Notes: generated by a model not told the origin, from the letters alone. DNA of 64,000 nt from Rhizobium tibeticum (GCF_900110205.1 NZ_FOCV01000010.1:62001-126000), one strand, 5' to 3'. Positions 18,676-27,637 are shown, counted from the first letter of the stretch. Numbers and translations: made by a program.

Positions 18676-18709
18676 CGAAAAGGATCCGGCGGTTCGTCAC
18701 CGCCGGATC
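18676..18709 (-). terminator. Strong hairpin after the family-5 binding-protein gene
   Basis: A perfect 11-bp stem GATCCGGCGGT/ACCGCCGGATC with a 5-base loop (18683-18709) lies 17 bases after the binding-protein stop on the minus strand and is followed by CTTTTCG. The short T-run suggests partial termination or 3'-end protection of the binding-protein mRNA within the operon. Confidence 0.7.
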
Positions 18710-18725
18710 ACATTCATGGCCGAAA

Positions 18726-20354
18726 TCAGCTCGGCCAGTTGTTGGAACGGAAGTCCATTGCGAAGGCCGGCGCGGCCTTCCACTTCAGCGATGACTTCAT
18801 GCCAGTGAAGACGGCGTTCTGATGCAGGACCTGGTAGACGGGGTCTTCGCGCTCGCAAATCTCGAGCATGCGGGCGAAGGCCTTCTTGCGTTGCACGCGG
18901 TCGGTGCTGGTTTCCATAATCTGCGACATCTGGTTGACCTCGGCATTCGACCAGTCCTTCTTTTGCTGGACTTCGCCATTGGGGCCGAACTGGGCGACGA
19001 TCGAGGACACCGGATCGTTGAAGCCTGCCCCAGCCGACCAGTCACGCACCCCCTTGATACCTGCCGGATCGTGGATCTGACCCCAGTTCTCCTTCATTTC
19101 GATCTCGACGTTGAGGCCGACCTGTTTCCACATCTCGACCATGATCTGACCGTTCGCGGTCTGGTTGGTGTAGTAGTTGTTGAGCAGGCGGAAGGGGATC
19201 GGATCGCCCTTGTAGTTGGCTTGCTTCAGGAGATCTTGTGCCAGCGTCGGATTGTATTCGGGAACGAACCATCCCTCGACGAGCATGTCGCCATAGAAAG
19301 GGAACTGCAGGCCCGCGGGAATCTTCGTCTGGCCGGCCCATAGCGCATCGACGATCGCCTGGCGGTCGATCGAATGGGTCATGGCGCGGCGAACCAGCGG
19401 GCTCTTCAAAACGGGGTTCTGGACGTTGAAAACCGAGATGCGGTGATTGTTGATGGTCGAACCCTGCACCTCGAAGCCGGGCGTGTTCTGGACAGTGGCG
19501 ATCTGGTCTGGCGGAAGGTCGCAGGCGAAATCGTATTCGCCGGAGAGCAGCCCGTTGACGCGCGAGGCGACTTCGGGGACTTCAACGAAGCGGATCTGTT
19601 CGAGCGGTGGGCGGCCTCCCCAGTATTCGTCGAAGGCCACCAGTGTCAGCGACACGTCGGGCTTGAATTCGGCAACCCTATAGGGACCGGTCGTGACTGG
19701 CTTGCGGGCCCAATCGACATAGGTTGCAGCCTCATCCCAGGCGCGGCGGTTGGCAATCTGGCTGCCGAAGGCATAGAGGCGGCCCTCGAGCGTCACATCG
19801 GGCGTCGCGTTGTGGAAGCGAACCGTATATTTGTCGATGGCCTCGACACCGGCGAGTGCCGGCCACAGACGGCGACCGACGCCTGGCACAGTTGCCGGCA
19901 ATTCCTTAACTGAGGTCGGCTTGTTGTCGTCTTCGAAGATCGTCTTGCCGCCAGCCGGCTGCGTGCTGGCGAACACGCGCTGGGAGGAGAAGCTGAAGAC
20001 GACATCGTCGGCTGTCAGCTCGTCACCGTTGTGGAACTTCGCGCCTGGACGCAGCTTCAGCTCAAGGGTCTTGTCATCAATGCGCTTCCAATCGCTTGCT
20101 AGACCAGGCACCGGCCCCTGATTGCCCATCCAATCGCGCAGGATCAGGCCCTCCCAGAGATTGGGGAAGAACACGCGCTCGCCGACATTCGACTGCTCGT
20201 TCCAGATATCAAGCGTGTTGTTGTTGGTGATCTTCTGCACCGCAATCGTCACGGACGGCCGCTTGCCCTGGCTCAATGCGAAGCGTGGCAAAATCGCGCT
20301 GCCGGCTGTTGCACCAAGCAGCCCCAGGACGCTGCGTCGATTGATTGAAAGCAT
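18726..20354 (-). CDS. ABC transporter substrate-binding protein, family 5 (DppA/AccA type)
   Basis: This 542-residue periplasmic binding protein has a twin-arginine-like signal (NRRSVLGLLGA, residues 5-15), suggesting Tat export, with cleavage near LSQG. Family 5 marks include LASDWKRIDDKTLELKLRPG followed by AKFHNGDELTADDVVFS. AAGGAG precedes the ATG. Family 5 proteins bind peptides, opines and sugar-phosphodiester conjugates. Phosphodiesterase and phosphatase genes in the same cluster make a phosphodiester ligand plausible, but this is inference. Confidence 0.9.
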   Translation of the reverse strand: MLSINRRSVLGLLGATAGSAILPRFALSQGKRPSVTIAVQKITNNNTLDIWNEQSNVGERVFFPNLWEGLILRDWMGNQGPVPGLASDWKRIDDKTLELKLRPGAKFHNGDELTADDVVFSFSSQRVFASTQPAGGKTIFEDDNKPTSVKELPATVPGVGRRLWPALAGVEAIDKYTVRFHNATPDVTLEGRLYAFGSQIANRRAWDEAATYVDWARKPVTTGPYRVAEFKPDVSLTLVAFDEYWGGRPPLEQIRFVEVPEVASRVNGLLSGEYDFACDLPPDQIATVQNTPGFEVQGSTINNHRISVFNVQNPVLKSPLVRRAMTHSIDRQAIVDALWAGQTKIPAGLQFPFYGDMLVEGWFVPEYNPTLAQDLLKQANYKGDPIPFRLLNNYYTNQTANGQIMVEMWKQVGLNVEIEMKENWGQIHDPAGIKGVRDWSAGAGFNDPVSSIVAQFGPNGEVQQKKDWSNAEVNQMSQIMETSTDRVQRKKAFARMLEICEREDPVYQVLHQNAVFTGMKSSLKWKAAPAFAMDFRSNNWPS

Positions 20355-20529
20355 GAGGGTCTCTCCTTTGGCGAGGTTTCTTGTCGGACACGGGGTCGGT
20401 CGTAATGTCGCGGTGTTTTATGGCCGGCTAGGTGTCGTTTTGTTGATGATCCGATGAAGTTTATGTGACATTTAAGCAATTGTATTCATTCACTAATATT
20501 AAACAATTTTTGGCATCGGATATCGACCT

Positions 20530-20545
20530 AAATCCATATGGATTT
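20530..20545. promoter_or_regulatory. 16-bp palindrome, candidate SorC operator
   Basis: AAATCCATATGGATTT is a perfect palindrome in the 270-bp gap between the SorC-type regulator and the binding-protein gene. The surrounding 20460-20545 segment is markedly A+T-rich compared with its neighbours and also contains AATTGT (20478-20483) and ACAATT (20503-20508) as an inverted pair. This is a plausible promoter/operator for the transport genes; the binding protein is assumed to be the adjacent SorC regulator. Confidence 0.55.
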
Positions 20546-20624
20546 TGGTTCACAAGGCTCGTGTCGAGCCAGGCCGGCAATGTACAATCGGCAGATCAGG
20601 TCGTCGTTTCTGACGGCTCCGTCG

Positions 20625-21581
20625 TCATCGTCCAAGCAGGCTCTGCGCAGTGATCTCGTCAGTCATCAAACCGTTGATCAGGCGTCCCCTGAGAGCGCCC
20701 TGAATAGCTGGCAGCTTCCGTTCGCCCTTCGCCACGCCGATCACCACCGTCCTGCTGCAGGAGGGAATAGGCGCGCTGGCGACGCGGTCGTTGGTGAGGC
20801 CGTCGATCAATTTGCCGTCTTTATCGAACGTCCAGCCGACAATCTCTCCGACCGCACCTGCCTGGTGCAGGAGTTTGAGTTCGTCCTTCAGGATGAAGCC
20901 ATCGAGGAAGAGAGGGGCTTGAACGCCCACGTCCCCGATGCCGACAAAGGCAACGTCTGCACGTGCGGCAAGCGACAGCGTCTGGCGGATCACCGGTTGG
21001 CTGTGGAGGATCGTCCGTTCCTGTCGCGACGAGGCGATGACCGGAACCGGCATCGGAAAGCATTTCGCGGTGATCAGGTCGGCGAGCTTGAAGACGACAT
21101 TGTAGAACCAGACCGATCCTTCCCGGGTGATATTGCCGGTCAAGGAAACGATTCTGTGCTGAGGCGCCTCCATCGGCACCATTTCCTCGATCGCGGCCTT
21201 GAGCGTATGGCCGGTTCCAATCGCGATGACGGCAGCCTTGTCGCAGGCCAGCCGCCGTTCGATTTCGGCAGCTGCGGCCTGGGCAAGCCCGCCGCTCAAG
21301 CTCTGGGCATGCTCACCCGATGGGATCACCTCCACGAACTGCAACGAGAACTTGCTTTTCAGCCGTGCGGCCAGGCTCATGCAGTGCCCGACCGGATGGT
21401 CGAGCCGGATCTTGATCAGGCCCTGAGAGACCGCGCGTGATACGAGCCGTTGGGCGGTCTGCCGGGAAACGCCAAGCTTCTGGGCGATCTCGTCCTGACT
21501 GTGCCCGCCTATGTAATAGAGCCAGCCCGCCTTGGCAGTGAAATCAAGCCGACTGCCATAGTCATCTCGCCTTGCGATCAT
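20625..21581 (-). CDS. SorC/DeoR-type sugar-binding transcriptional regulator
   Basis: This 318-residue regulator has an N-terminal helix-turn-helix (AGWLYYIGGHSQDEIAQKLG, then VSRQTAQRLVSRA, residues ~19-51) and a large C-terminal sugar-binding domain of the SorC family (IGTGHTLKAAIEEM, VGIGDVGVQAP, and a VIGVAKGERKLPAI near the end). SorC proteins bind phosphorylated sugars as effectors. It lies inside the cluster, downstream of the phosphodiesterase and phosphatase genes and upstream of the transporter, so it likely controls the set in response to a sugar phosphate. Confidence 0.9.
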   Translation of the reverse strand: MIARRDDYGSRLDFTAKAGWLYYIGGHSQDEIAQKLGVSRQTAQRLVSRAVSQGLIKIRLDHPVGHCMSLAARLKSKFSLQFVEVIPSGEHAQSLSGGLAQAAAAEIERRLACDKAAVIAIGTGHTLKAAIEEMVPMEAPQHRIVSLTGNITREGSVWFYNVVFKLADLITAKCFPMPVPVIASSRQERTILHSQPVIRQTLSLAARADVAFVGIGDVGVQAPLFLDGFILKDELKLLHQAGAVGEIVGWTFDKDGKLIDGLTNDRVASAPIPSCSRTVVIGVAKGERKLPAIQGALRGRLINGLMTDEITAQSLLGR

Positions 21582-21665
21582 CTCGCCGTCCTCCCTAGCA
21601 TCTGTCGCCGTGGGATTGACCGGCCCTGCGATGCATCATCCTGCGCGCCGCGGCGTCGATCGATA

Positions 21666-22370
21666 TCACGCCTCCACCTCCGCTGACCGCTGGGCGTGGT
21701 GCTGGCTGCCACCAAGGCGCTGCAGGATCTGCTGCAGCTCTTCGGCGCCGAGAGCGACTTCTTGCGCCCCCGCCGTCAACAGGGCTTCACGCCTATCTGA
21801 GCGCGGATCACTTGGCGCCACGAAACCGATCGCCTGCACTCCGGCAGCACGTGCCGCTTGAATGCCGGCCGGGCTGTCGTCTATAACAACGCTTCGCGCG
21901 CCACTCGCCCTCATTTTGGACAAACAGAGCTCGATGAGATCCGGGGCCGGCTTGGGTGCAGCCACCATCTCGGCGCTGAAGACGTTCGGCGCGAAGTCTG
22001 ACCACAGATCGAGAAGACCGAGGCTCATCCCAAGGCGTTCAACCGTGCTATTCGACGCGACACATTTTGCGACGTCGAGCCGACGCAGGACTTTGCCGAT
22101 GCCCTGCATCGGCCGGAGCTCGCGGCGAAAGGCGGCAAATATCTCCGTATGCCACGCGGCAAAGACGGAATCGACGTCGGCAAGGCCACGGTCAGCAAGA
22201 ATATCCCGCAATTCGGGTTCCGACTTTCCGGTGAATTCGATGAGCACCTCGCGCGGCGTCATCGCAATGCCAGCGCGGGTTACGGCATGAGCAAGCGTGC
22301 GCGCGGCAATCGGTTCGCTATCGATCAACACGCCGTCGCAATCAAAAATCAGAAGGTCTATGTCTCTCAT
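21666..22370 (-). CDS. HAD-superfamily sugar phosphatase (beta-phosphoglucomutase-like subfamily)
   Basis: This ~234-residue hydrolase has HAD motif I DLLIFDCDGVLIDSE (aspartates ~8 and 10), motif II ASNSTVERL, motif III lysine in VAAPKPAPDL, and motif IV VVIDDSPAGIQAA. It probably dephosphorylates a small sugar phosphate. The ATG at 22370 begins just before motif I; a TTG at 22406 overlapping the phosphodiesterase stop is an alternative. Position next to a GDPD gene suggests it removes the phosphate left after phosphodiester cleavage. Confidence 0.87.
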   Translation of the reverse strand: MRDIDLLIFDCDGVLIDSEPIAARTLAHAVTRAGIAMTPREVLIEFTGKSEPELRDILADRGLADVDSVFAAWHTEIFAAFRRELRPMQGIGKVLRRLDVAKCVASNSTVERLGMSLGLLDLWSDFAPNVFSAEMVAAPKPAPDLIELCLSKMRASGARSVVIDDSPAGIQAARAAGVQAIGFVAPSDPRSDRREALLTAGAQEVALGAEELQQILQRLGGSQHHAQRSAEVEA

Positions 22371-22402
22371 AAATTCACAATTCAGCTGCGGTTGCCGAGC
22401 GA

Positions 22403-23152
22403 TCAAGCGGCGGTATCGCGCGATCCGGTACGGACCACCAAAGCAAGGGCTGGATTATCGCTGGTGATCCAGCCGACGCCTTGGCTGAGCCAGTATTCGA
22501 GCTCCTCTCGCTCGTTCAAAACCCAGCAGCAGAGACGTTCGCGCGAAACGATCGCGACGGCATCCTGAAAGGCCGCCGCCAACAACGTTTTCTCGACGGC
22601 AACGATGTCAGCAAGTTCCGCGGCTTTGGTGATGGTCGCAGTCACGCCGAGCGCCTCGGCGGACTTGGCATTGATCGAGCACAGGCGGCCGATTTCGGGG
22701 GCGACGCGTCTGCACTGCGCGAGAACGTCGAGACTGAAGCTTGTCAGCAGGCTACGCTCGGCAAGTCCATGGCGCCGGATGGCCGCGGCCGTCAAGGCTT
22801 CGATCCCTTCGTAAGCCACTCCATCGGCGTCGGCCTTTAGCTCGACATGAAGTTCGAGCGGCCGTGAGCAGGCAAAGAGAGCAAGCGCCTCATCGAGGGT
22901 CGGGATCGGTTCCTGTGACCCTTTGAGACGGGTCGCCCGCCGGTCGGCAGGCGAGAGCGCCTTGACCTTGCCCGTTCCTTCAACCGTGCGGTCGAGCATG
23001 GCATCATGTATGACGACGAGTTCGCCCGCGTCTGTCAGGTGCAGGTCGAATTCGATGGCATCGACCGGCAGTTCCAGTGTCTTTCTGAAGCCCTCCAATG
23101 AATTTTCGGGCCATAGATTACGTGCGCCGCGATGGCCAACGATCCTTGTCAT
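22403..23152 (-). CDS. Glycerophosphodiester phosphodiesterase family protein
   Basis: This 249-residue GDPD-type TIM-barrel phosphodiesterase carries the motif HRGARNLWPENS (residues 6-17), EFDLHLTDAGELVVIHD (33-49) with catalytic-type E, D and H residues, and ELHVELK near 98. No signal peptide is seen, so it acts in the cytoplasm. ATG 23152 has GAGAG upstream; the longer open frame to 23269 is not used. As first gene of the cluster it would cleave an imported phosphodiester. Substrate may be a glycerophosphodiester or an agrocinopine-like sugar phosphodiester. Confidence 0.9.
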   Translation of the reverse strand: MTRIVGHRGARNLWPENSLEGFRKTLELPVDAIEFDLHLTDAGELVVIHDAMLDRTVEGTGKVKALSPADRRATRLKGSQEPIPTLDEALALFACSRPLELHVELKADADGVAYEGIEALTAAAIRRHGLAERSLLTSFSLDVLAQCRRVAPEIGRLCSINAKSAEALGVTATITKAAELADIVAVEKTLLAAAFQDAVAIVSRERLCCWVLNEREELEYWLSQGVGWITSDNPALALVVRTGSRDTAA

Positions 23153-23652
23153 GGGACATACTCTCTCAGTTGAAATCATGCGCAGCCCGCGGATACGATG
23201 CTCGCCCGTCACACTGTGACAGACGTGAAGCTGGCATTGCGTTGGGTCCTTCGATCTGAACTTGGCCACCAGCGATGGGGGGTTGGCGGCGACTTATATT
23301 GCGCGTAGATAACCGTTGCATGACATCTGCCTCCACGGGTGAGCAAATGCTCAACTCCGCGAGCAAAGCGGCTTGCGCAAGTGCGGCTTGGGATTTTCCG
23401 TGCGGTTCGTGGCCCTGAAGCAGGCTTATTGAGCCTGAAGCGCCGATCGCTTGCCTATGCTGGGACGATACCAGCGAGCACTTCCGCACGCGCCGGCAGT
23501 TGCGGTCCGCGATGGCAGTGCTGAGCTGGTGCAACGTCTGGGCTGCGGAGGTTCGCTATAAAAAATCTGTTCCCGCGCGCTGCAATCATGGCGCGCGAGA
23601 ACTACGAACGGTCCATCACCTTGGCAGCAACCAACCTGACAAACGAACCATG
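23153..23652. other. Intergenic stretch, promoter side of the GDPD cluster
   Basis: About 500 bases lie between the stop of the molybdenum enzyme large subunit and the GDPD start. Frames up to 122 codons occur but have no recognisable product. The segment must carry the promoter for the GDPD-led cluster; no clear operator was seen by eye. Confidence 0.45.
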
Positions 23653-25947
23653 TCACAGCAGCTTGTCGAGCGTTATCGGTAGGTCACGAACCCGCTTGCC
23701 GGTTGCGTGGAAGACGGCGTTGGCGATTGCCGGCGCGACACCGACGATGCCTACCTCGCCCACGCCCTTACCCCCAAGCACCGAGGCATTGAGGTCAGGA
23801 ATGCCAACAGAGATCACCTGGATCGGCGGGATGTCGGCATTGGTCCCAACGAGATAGTCTCCGAGATTGTTGTTGATGACGCGCCCGTTGCGCTGGTCAA
23901 CCAAGCCTTCTTCGAGCAGCGCCTGACCGATCCCCATGATGATGCCGCCGCGCCACTGGCTCTCTGCGAGCTTTGGATTGTAGATCCTGCCGCAATCGAA
24001 TGCAGAGACCATGCGGGAGACGCGGATTGTGCCAAAATCCTCGTCCACCTTCACCTCCACGAAATGCGCGCACCAGCTGTGCATGGAAAATTCACCCGCC
24101 GTTGGCCCCTGGATGCTTCCCATCGTCGTCCAGGCTTTCCTATGGCCCTCCGGGCCCTGGTCTCCTTCCGGAAGGGTGTTTCGTCTTGTTTCGATGACGT
24201 CGCGGCCCAAAGCTGTCATAAGGTCCGCAATGGAGACAGACAGACCTCCGTCACGGGGCACTGAAATCCGGCCGTCTGCGACCGTCAGTGTGTTGGCGCC
24301 GGTATCACGAAACGGAGAGGCGCCGTCGTTAAGGGCGAGTTCGATCAGTTCGTCGCGGGCAGCCAATGCGGTCTTGTGGACGGCTCCGGTGATGGCGCCG
24401 GCGAGCATGGAGCCGCCGGCGACCGTGGCACCAGGAAGCGATGAATCGCCAAGCCGCACGTTGATGCTTTCAGCCGGAACGCCAAATACGTCGGCCGCCG
24501 TCTGGGCGAGGATCGTGTAGGTGCCCTGCCCCATATCGATCGCGCCGCTGACGACCTCCACTAAGCCATCGGCGAGGATGCGGATCAAGGCCTCGCTCGA
24601 TGCGCGCAGAACCGGGAACGTGCCGCATGCAACACCCCAGCCGATGAGTTGTCTGCCATCGCGCATCGAGCGCGGCGCTAAGCTGCGGCGTGACCATCCA
24701 AACGCCTCGCCGCCTTCGGAGAGTGCCTCGCGCAGCCGGCGGGTCGACCACGGCTTTCCGGATTGCGGATCACGCTCGGCATAGTTGCGAAGTCTGAGCT
24801 CGACGGGATCGATGCTAACCGCATAGGCAAGTTCATCCATGGCGCTTTCGAGACCGAAAGCACTTGGGTTCTTGCCCGGCGCGCGCAACGCTCCGGGCAT
24901 GACGGTATTTACCGGCACAAGACGGTGTTTCGCGCTGAAATTCTCCACAGCATACATCAATGGCGTCGCAGCGTTTGTCTGCTCGGGAAAATCCGCATAA
25001 GTGGCGGTCTCGCTGGCCCCTAGATGGACGATCGACTGCAGCACACCGTCGGCGTTGGCACCGAGCGCGATGGTCTGCCTGGTCTCGGCTCGGCCGCCAT
25101 AGGCGGTAAAGGTCTGCGGGCGCGTCACAGCGAGCTTGACCGGTCGCCCGAGCTTGCGGGCTGCTGCCGTTGCAATGGCGCCATAGGCATAGGCTGTCGC
25201 CTTGGACCCGAAGCCTCCACCGATGAAGGGCGAGATAATACGCACGTCGTCATACGGCAGTCCGTACCATTCGGCATAGGTGCGGGCCATGCCATGCGTC
25301 CATTGGCTTGGCTCCCAGATGGTCAGCTTGTCGCCGTGCCATTGGGCGATCAGTCCATGCGGTTCGATCGTCACATGATATTCACGCGGCGTTCGGTATT
25401 CTGCCTCGATGCGCACCGGTGAGGCGGCGAGCGCAGCCTGCGCGTCACCCCAGGTCACCGCAAGCGCATCGAGCGTCTTCCCGTCTCCAGCCTTCGGATC
25501 GTCGAAGTCAATGAGTGCCGACGCTTCCTCATAGACGATGTCGACCAGCCGGGCAGCTTCGGTCGCCTGCTCCAGCGTTTCACCAATCACGGCAGCGACT
25601 GCCTGACCATTGAAGCTGACAGTGCTCGAGAGGGGATAGTAGGGTTGGTTGTCCGGCCGGTTTCCGTACCAGTCGGACGCCATCTTCAGGCCGAGATCGT
25701 CGTCAGGTGTCAGCACCAGCAGCGTGCCTGGCGCCGCTTGTGCCCTTGTAGCGTCAACCTTGATAACGCGACCGGCAGCGATCCGGCTCTGCACCAGAAC
25801 AGCATAGGCCAACCCTGCAACCGGTTGTTCCAAAGCATATGTCGCGCCACCAGTGATCTTCAGTCTTCCATCGAAGCGCGAGAGGCGGCCGCCGATGGTA
25901 CCATCGGAGGCGTCGCCGCGTTTGCCGCGGGGTTCCATGACGTTCAT
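23653..25947 (-). CDS. Molybdopterin-binding large subunit, aldehyde oxidoreductase of the xanthine oxidase family (PaoC-like)
   Basis: This 764-residue subunit holds the molybdenum cofactor. Visible marks are FIGGGFGSKATAYAY near residue 240, the AGAITGAVHK and GQGTYTILAQ cofactor loops, and the C-terminal GKGVGEVGIVGVAPAIANA, whose glutamate is the catalytic base in the family. Length fits PaoC/YagR. It overlaps the FAD subunit gene by four bases. No molybdopterin cytidylyltransferase or PaoD/XdhC maturation factor is present nearby, so maturation must come from elsewhere. Substrate is likely an aromatic or aliphatic aldehyde, unproven. Confidence 0.9.
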   Translation of the reverse strand: MNVMEPRGKRGDASDGTIGGRLSRFDGRLKITGGATYALEQPVAGLAYAVLVQSRIAAGRVIKVDATRAQAAPGTLLVLTPDDDLGLKMASDWYGNRPDNQPYYPLSSTVSFNGQAVAAVIGETLEQATEAARLVDIVYEEASALIDFDDPKAGDGKTLDALAVTWGDAQAALAASPVRIEAEYRTPREYHVTIEPHGLIAQWHGDKLTIWEPSQWTHGMARTYAEWYGLPYDDVRIISPFIGGGFGSKATAYAYGAIATAAARKLGRPVKLAVTRPQTFTAYGGRAETRQTIALGANADGVLQSIVHLGASETATYADFPEQTNAATPLMYAVENFSAKHRLVPVNTVMPGALRAPGKNPSAFGLESAMDELAYAVSIDPVELRLRNYAERDPQSGKPWSTRRLREALSEGGEAFGWSRRSLAPRSMRDGRQLIGWGVACGTFPVLRASSEALIRILADGLVEVVSGAIDMGQGTYTILAQTAADVFGVPAESINVRLGDSSLPGATVAGGSMLAGAITGAVHKTALAARDELIELALNDGASPFRDTGANTLTVADGRISVPRDGGLSVSIADLMTALGRDVIETRRNTLPEGDQGPEGHRKAWTTMGSIQGPTAGEFSMHSWCAHFVEVKVDEDFGTIRVSRMVSAFDCGRIYNPKLAESQWRGGIIMGIGQALLEEGLVDQRNGRVINNNLGDYLVGTNADIPPIQVISVGIPDLNASVLGGKGVGEVGIVGVAPAIANAVFHATGKRVRDLPITLDKLL

Positions 25948-26927
25948 GCCAGACCTCCCATCGTCAGAATGGCGCGCGCAACGACACGCGGCGCGAGTTC
26001 GATCTTGTACCGATTGCCGCCATGAGCGACGGCGCCTTCCATTGCCAGTCGGCTTGCCTTCTCGACCGTGCCTGCATCGATGACCTTCCCAATCAGAGCT
26101 TTTTCGACTGACCGTTCGCGCCAGGGTTTGGTGGCAACGCCACCCAACGCAACACGGATGTCGCGGATCGTCCTGCCATCCGCCTCCAGCTCCAGCCCGA
26201 CGGCAGCGCTTGCGGCTGCAAATTCATAGGATTGGCGGTCGCGGACCTTGAGGTAGGTCGAATTTCTAGCAAGTGGCGACGCCGGAACGAGGACCGCCAC
26301 CACCATCTCGCCACGCTCAAGGGTCGTTTCACGTTCGGGCGTGTCGCCGGGGAGCACGAAGAAGTCTTCGGCAGTGACTTTGCGGCCACCAAGATCGATC
26401 GTCGCCTCCAGGGCAACCAGCGCAACGGCGAGATCACCGGGATAGGAGGCAATGCAGGCATGGCTGGTTCCAAGCACCGCGTGATTGCGAGTCACACCAG
26501 CGATCGCAGAGCAACCGGAGCCGGGAGCGCGCTTGTTGCAAGCGGAAAACGTCGCGGGATCGCGGAAGTAGGGACAGCGCGTCCGCTGCAGAAGGTTGCC
26601 GCCGATCGTCGCCATATTGCGCAGCTGAGGAGATGCCGCCAGCAAAAGCGACTGTGAAATGACGGGATAGTCCGCACGAATTCCCGGGCTGCCGGCCACA
26701 TCCTCCATCTTCGCAAGCGCGCCGATGGTAACGCCATCAGCATTCGCCGAAATCTCCGCCAAGCCCGGGACATGACTGATGTCGATGACCGAATCCGGTT
26801 CGGCAACACCGCATTTGGCAAGATCGAGAAGCGTCGTGCCGCCGGCAAGCAGCATCGCGCCTGATTGCATAGCGCGCTGGCGGGCATCGTCGAGGGAGCC
26901 AGCTCGGATATAGCTAAAGTCTCTCAT
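25944..26927 (-). CDS. FAD-binding subunit of the aldehyde oxidoreductase (PaoB-like)
   Basis: This 327-residue middle subunit starts with the FAD motif AMLLAGGTTLLDLAK (~residues 24-38) and TIGGNLLQRTRCPYFRD (~107-123). A cysteine-rich insertion (CPYFRD, ACNKRAPGSGCSA) matches the extra [4Fe-4S] site known in E. coli PaoB. The C-terminal CO-dehydrogenase flavoprotein domain follows. ATG 26927 overlaps the stop of the iron-sulfur subunit (TGATG), so the longer frame to 27095 is rejected. Confidence 0.9.
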   Translation of the reverse strand: MRDFSYIRAGSLDDARQRAMQSGAMLLAGGTTLLDLAKCGVAEPDSVIDISHVPGLAEISANADGVTIGALAKMEDVAGSPGIRADYPVISQSLLLAASPQLRNMATIGGNLLQRTRCPYFRDPATFSACNKRAPGSGCSAIAGVTRNHAVLGTSHACIASYPGDLAVALVALEATIDLGGRKVTAEDFFVLPGDTPERETTLERGEMVVAVLVPASPLARNSTYLKVRDRQSYEFAAASAAVGLELEADGRTIRDIRVALGGVATKPWRERSVEKALIGKVIDAGTVEKASRLAMEGAVAHGGNRYKIELAPRVVARAILTMGGLA

Positions 26928-27400
26928 CACGCCATCTCCGCCGCTTCGCGCACTGCCGCCACGATATGATTGTATGCGCCGCACCGACAGAGATTGCCGG
27001 CCATGTATTCCCGGATCTCTTCGTCCGAGCCCGCCCGACCTTCGCGAATGCAGGCGACGGCCGACATGATCTGGCCTGGCGTGCAATAGCCACACTGGAA
27101 GGCGTCATGCTCCAGGAAGGCCGCCTGCACCGGATGCAGATCGCCATTCCCGGCCACAAGCCCTTCGATCGTGGTGATGTTGCGCCCTTCGACCTGGGCA
27201 GCAAGCGTCAGACAAGCAAGCACACGCTTGCCGTCGACATGGACGGTGCATGCACCGCATTGCCCTTGGTCGCACCCCTTCTTGGTGCCGGTAAGACCAA
27301 GTTGCTCACGCAATGCATCGAGCAACATCACCCGCGGCTCGACATCGAGCTCGTGCCGCCTTGTGTTGATGTCGAGGGAAAGATGAACCGTTCGTGTCAT
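26927..27400 (-). CDS. [2Fe-2S] small subunit of the aldehyde oxidoreductase (PaoA-like)
   Basis: This 157-residue subunit binds two [2Fe-2S] clusters: a plant-type site GCDQGQCGACTVHVDGKRVLAC (cysteines between residues ~41 and 62) and a C-terminal site with QCGYCTPG and NLCRCGAYNHI. Unlike E. coli PaoA there is no twin-arginine signal; the protein starts directly with the ferredoxin-like fold, so a cytoplasmic complex is likely. It is first in the three-gene operon and divergent from a TetR regulator. Confidence 0.92.
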   Translation of the reverse strand: MTRTVHLSLDINTRRHELDVEPRVMLLDALREQLGLTGTKKGCDQGQCGACTVHVDGKRVLACLTLAAQVEGRNITTIEGLVAGNGDLHPVQAAFLEHDAFQCGYCTPGQIMSAVACIREGRAGSDEEIREYMAGNLCRCGAYNHIVAAVREAAEMA

Positions 27401-27561
27401 GATAAGCTCCTGCTATCGTCACGAGATTGGACGTCGGAAATCCAAAAAAGATGGTCGTCCGAGGTCGGTGCGCTAGGTAATGTCATCAAAAGCAAGCCTA
27501 GGCAGGTTTGGCATGACATCCTGCCCCCTTCTGGATTAAGAAGTCGAAGGCACCTGCCTGC

Positions 27562-27587
27562 ATTAAGCGGAGGCGCCTCCGTTTAAT
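27562..27587. promoter_or_regulatory. 26-bp near-perfect operator dyad for the TetR regulator
   Basis: A 14-bp perfect core CGGAGGCGCCTCCG (27568-27581) is extended by ATTAAG on the left and TTTAAT on the right, giving a 26-bp dyad with a single mismatched pair. It lies between the divergent oxidoreductase operon (start 27400) and the tetR gene (preferred start 27638). Its length and form suit a TetR dimer operator. Control of both genes from it is inferred. Confidence 0.8.
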
Positions 27588-27637
27588 CTAGTGACTTGCC
27601 GTCCATCGTCAAGTCCGGAATCTGCTTGGAGCTTATT

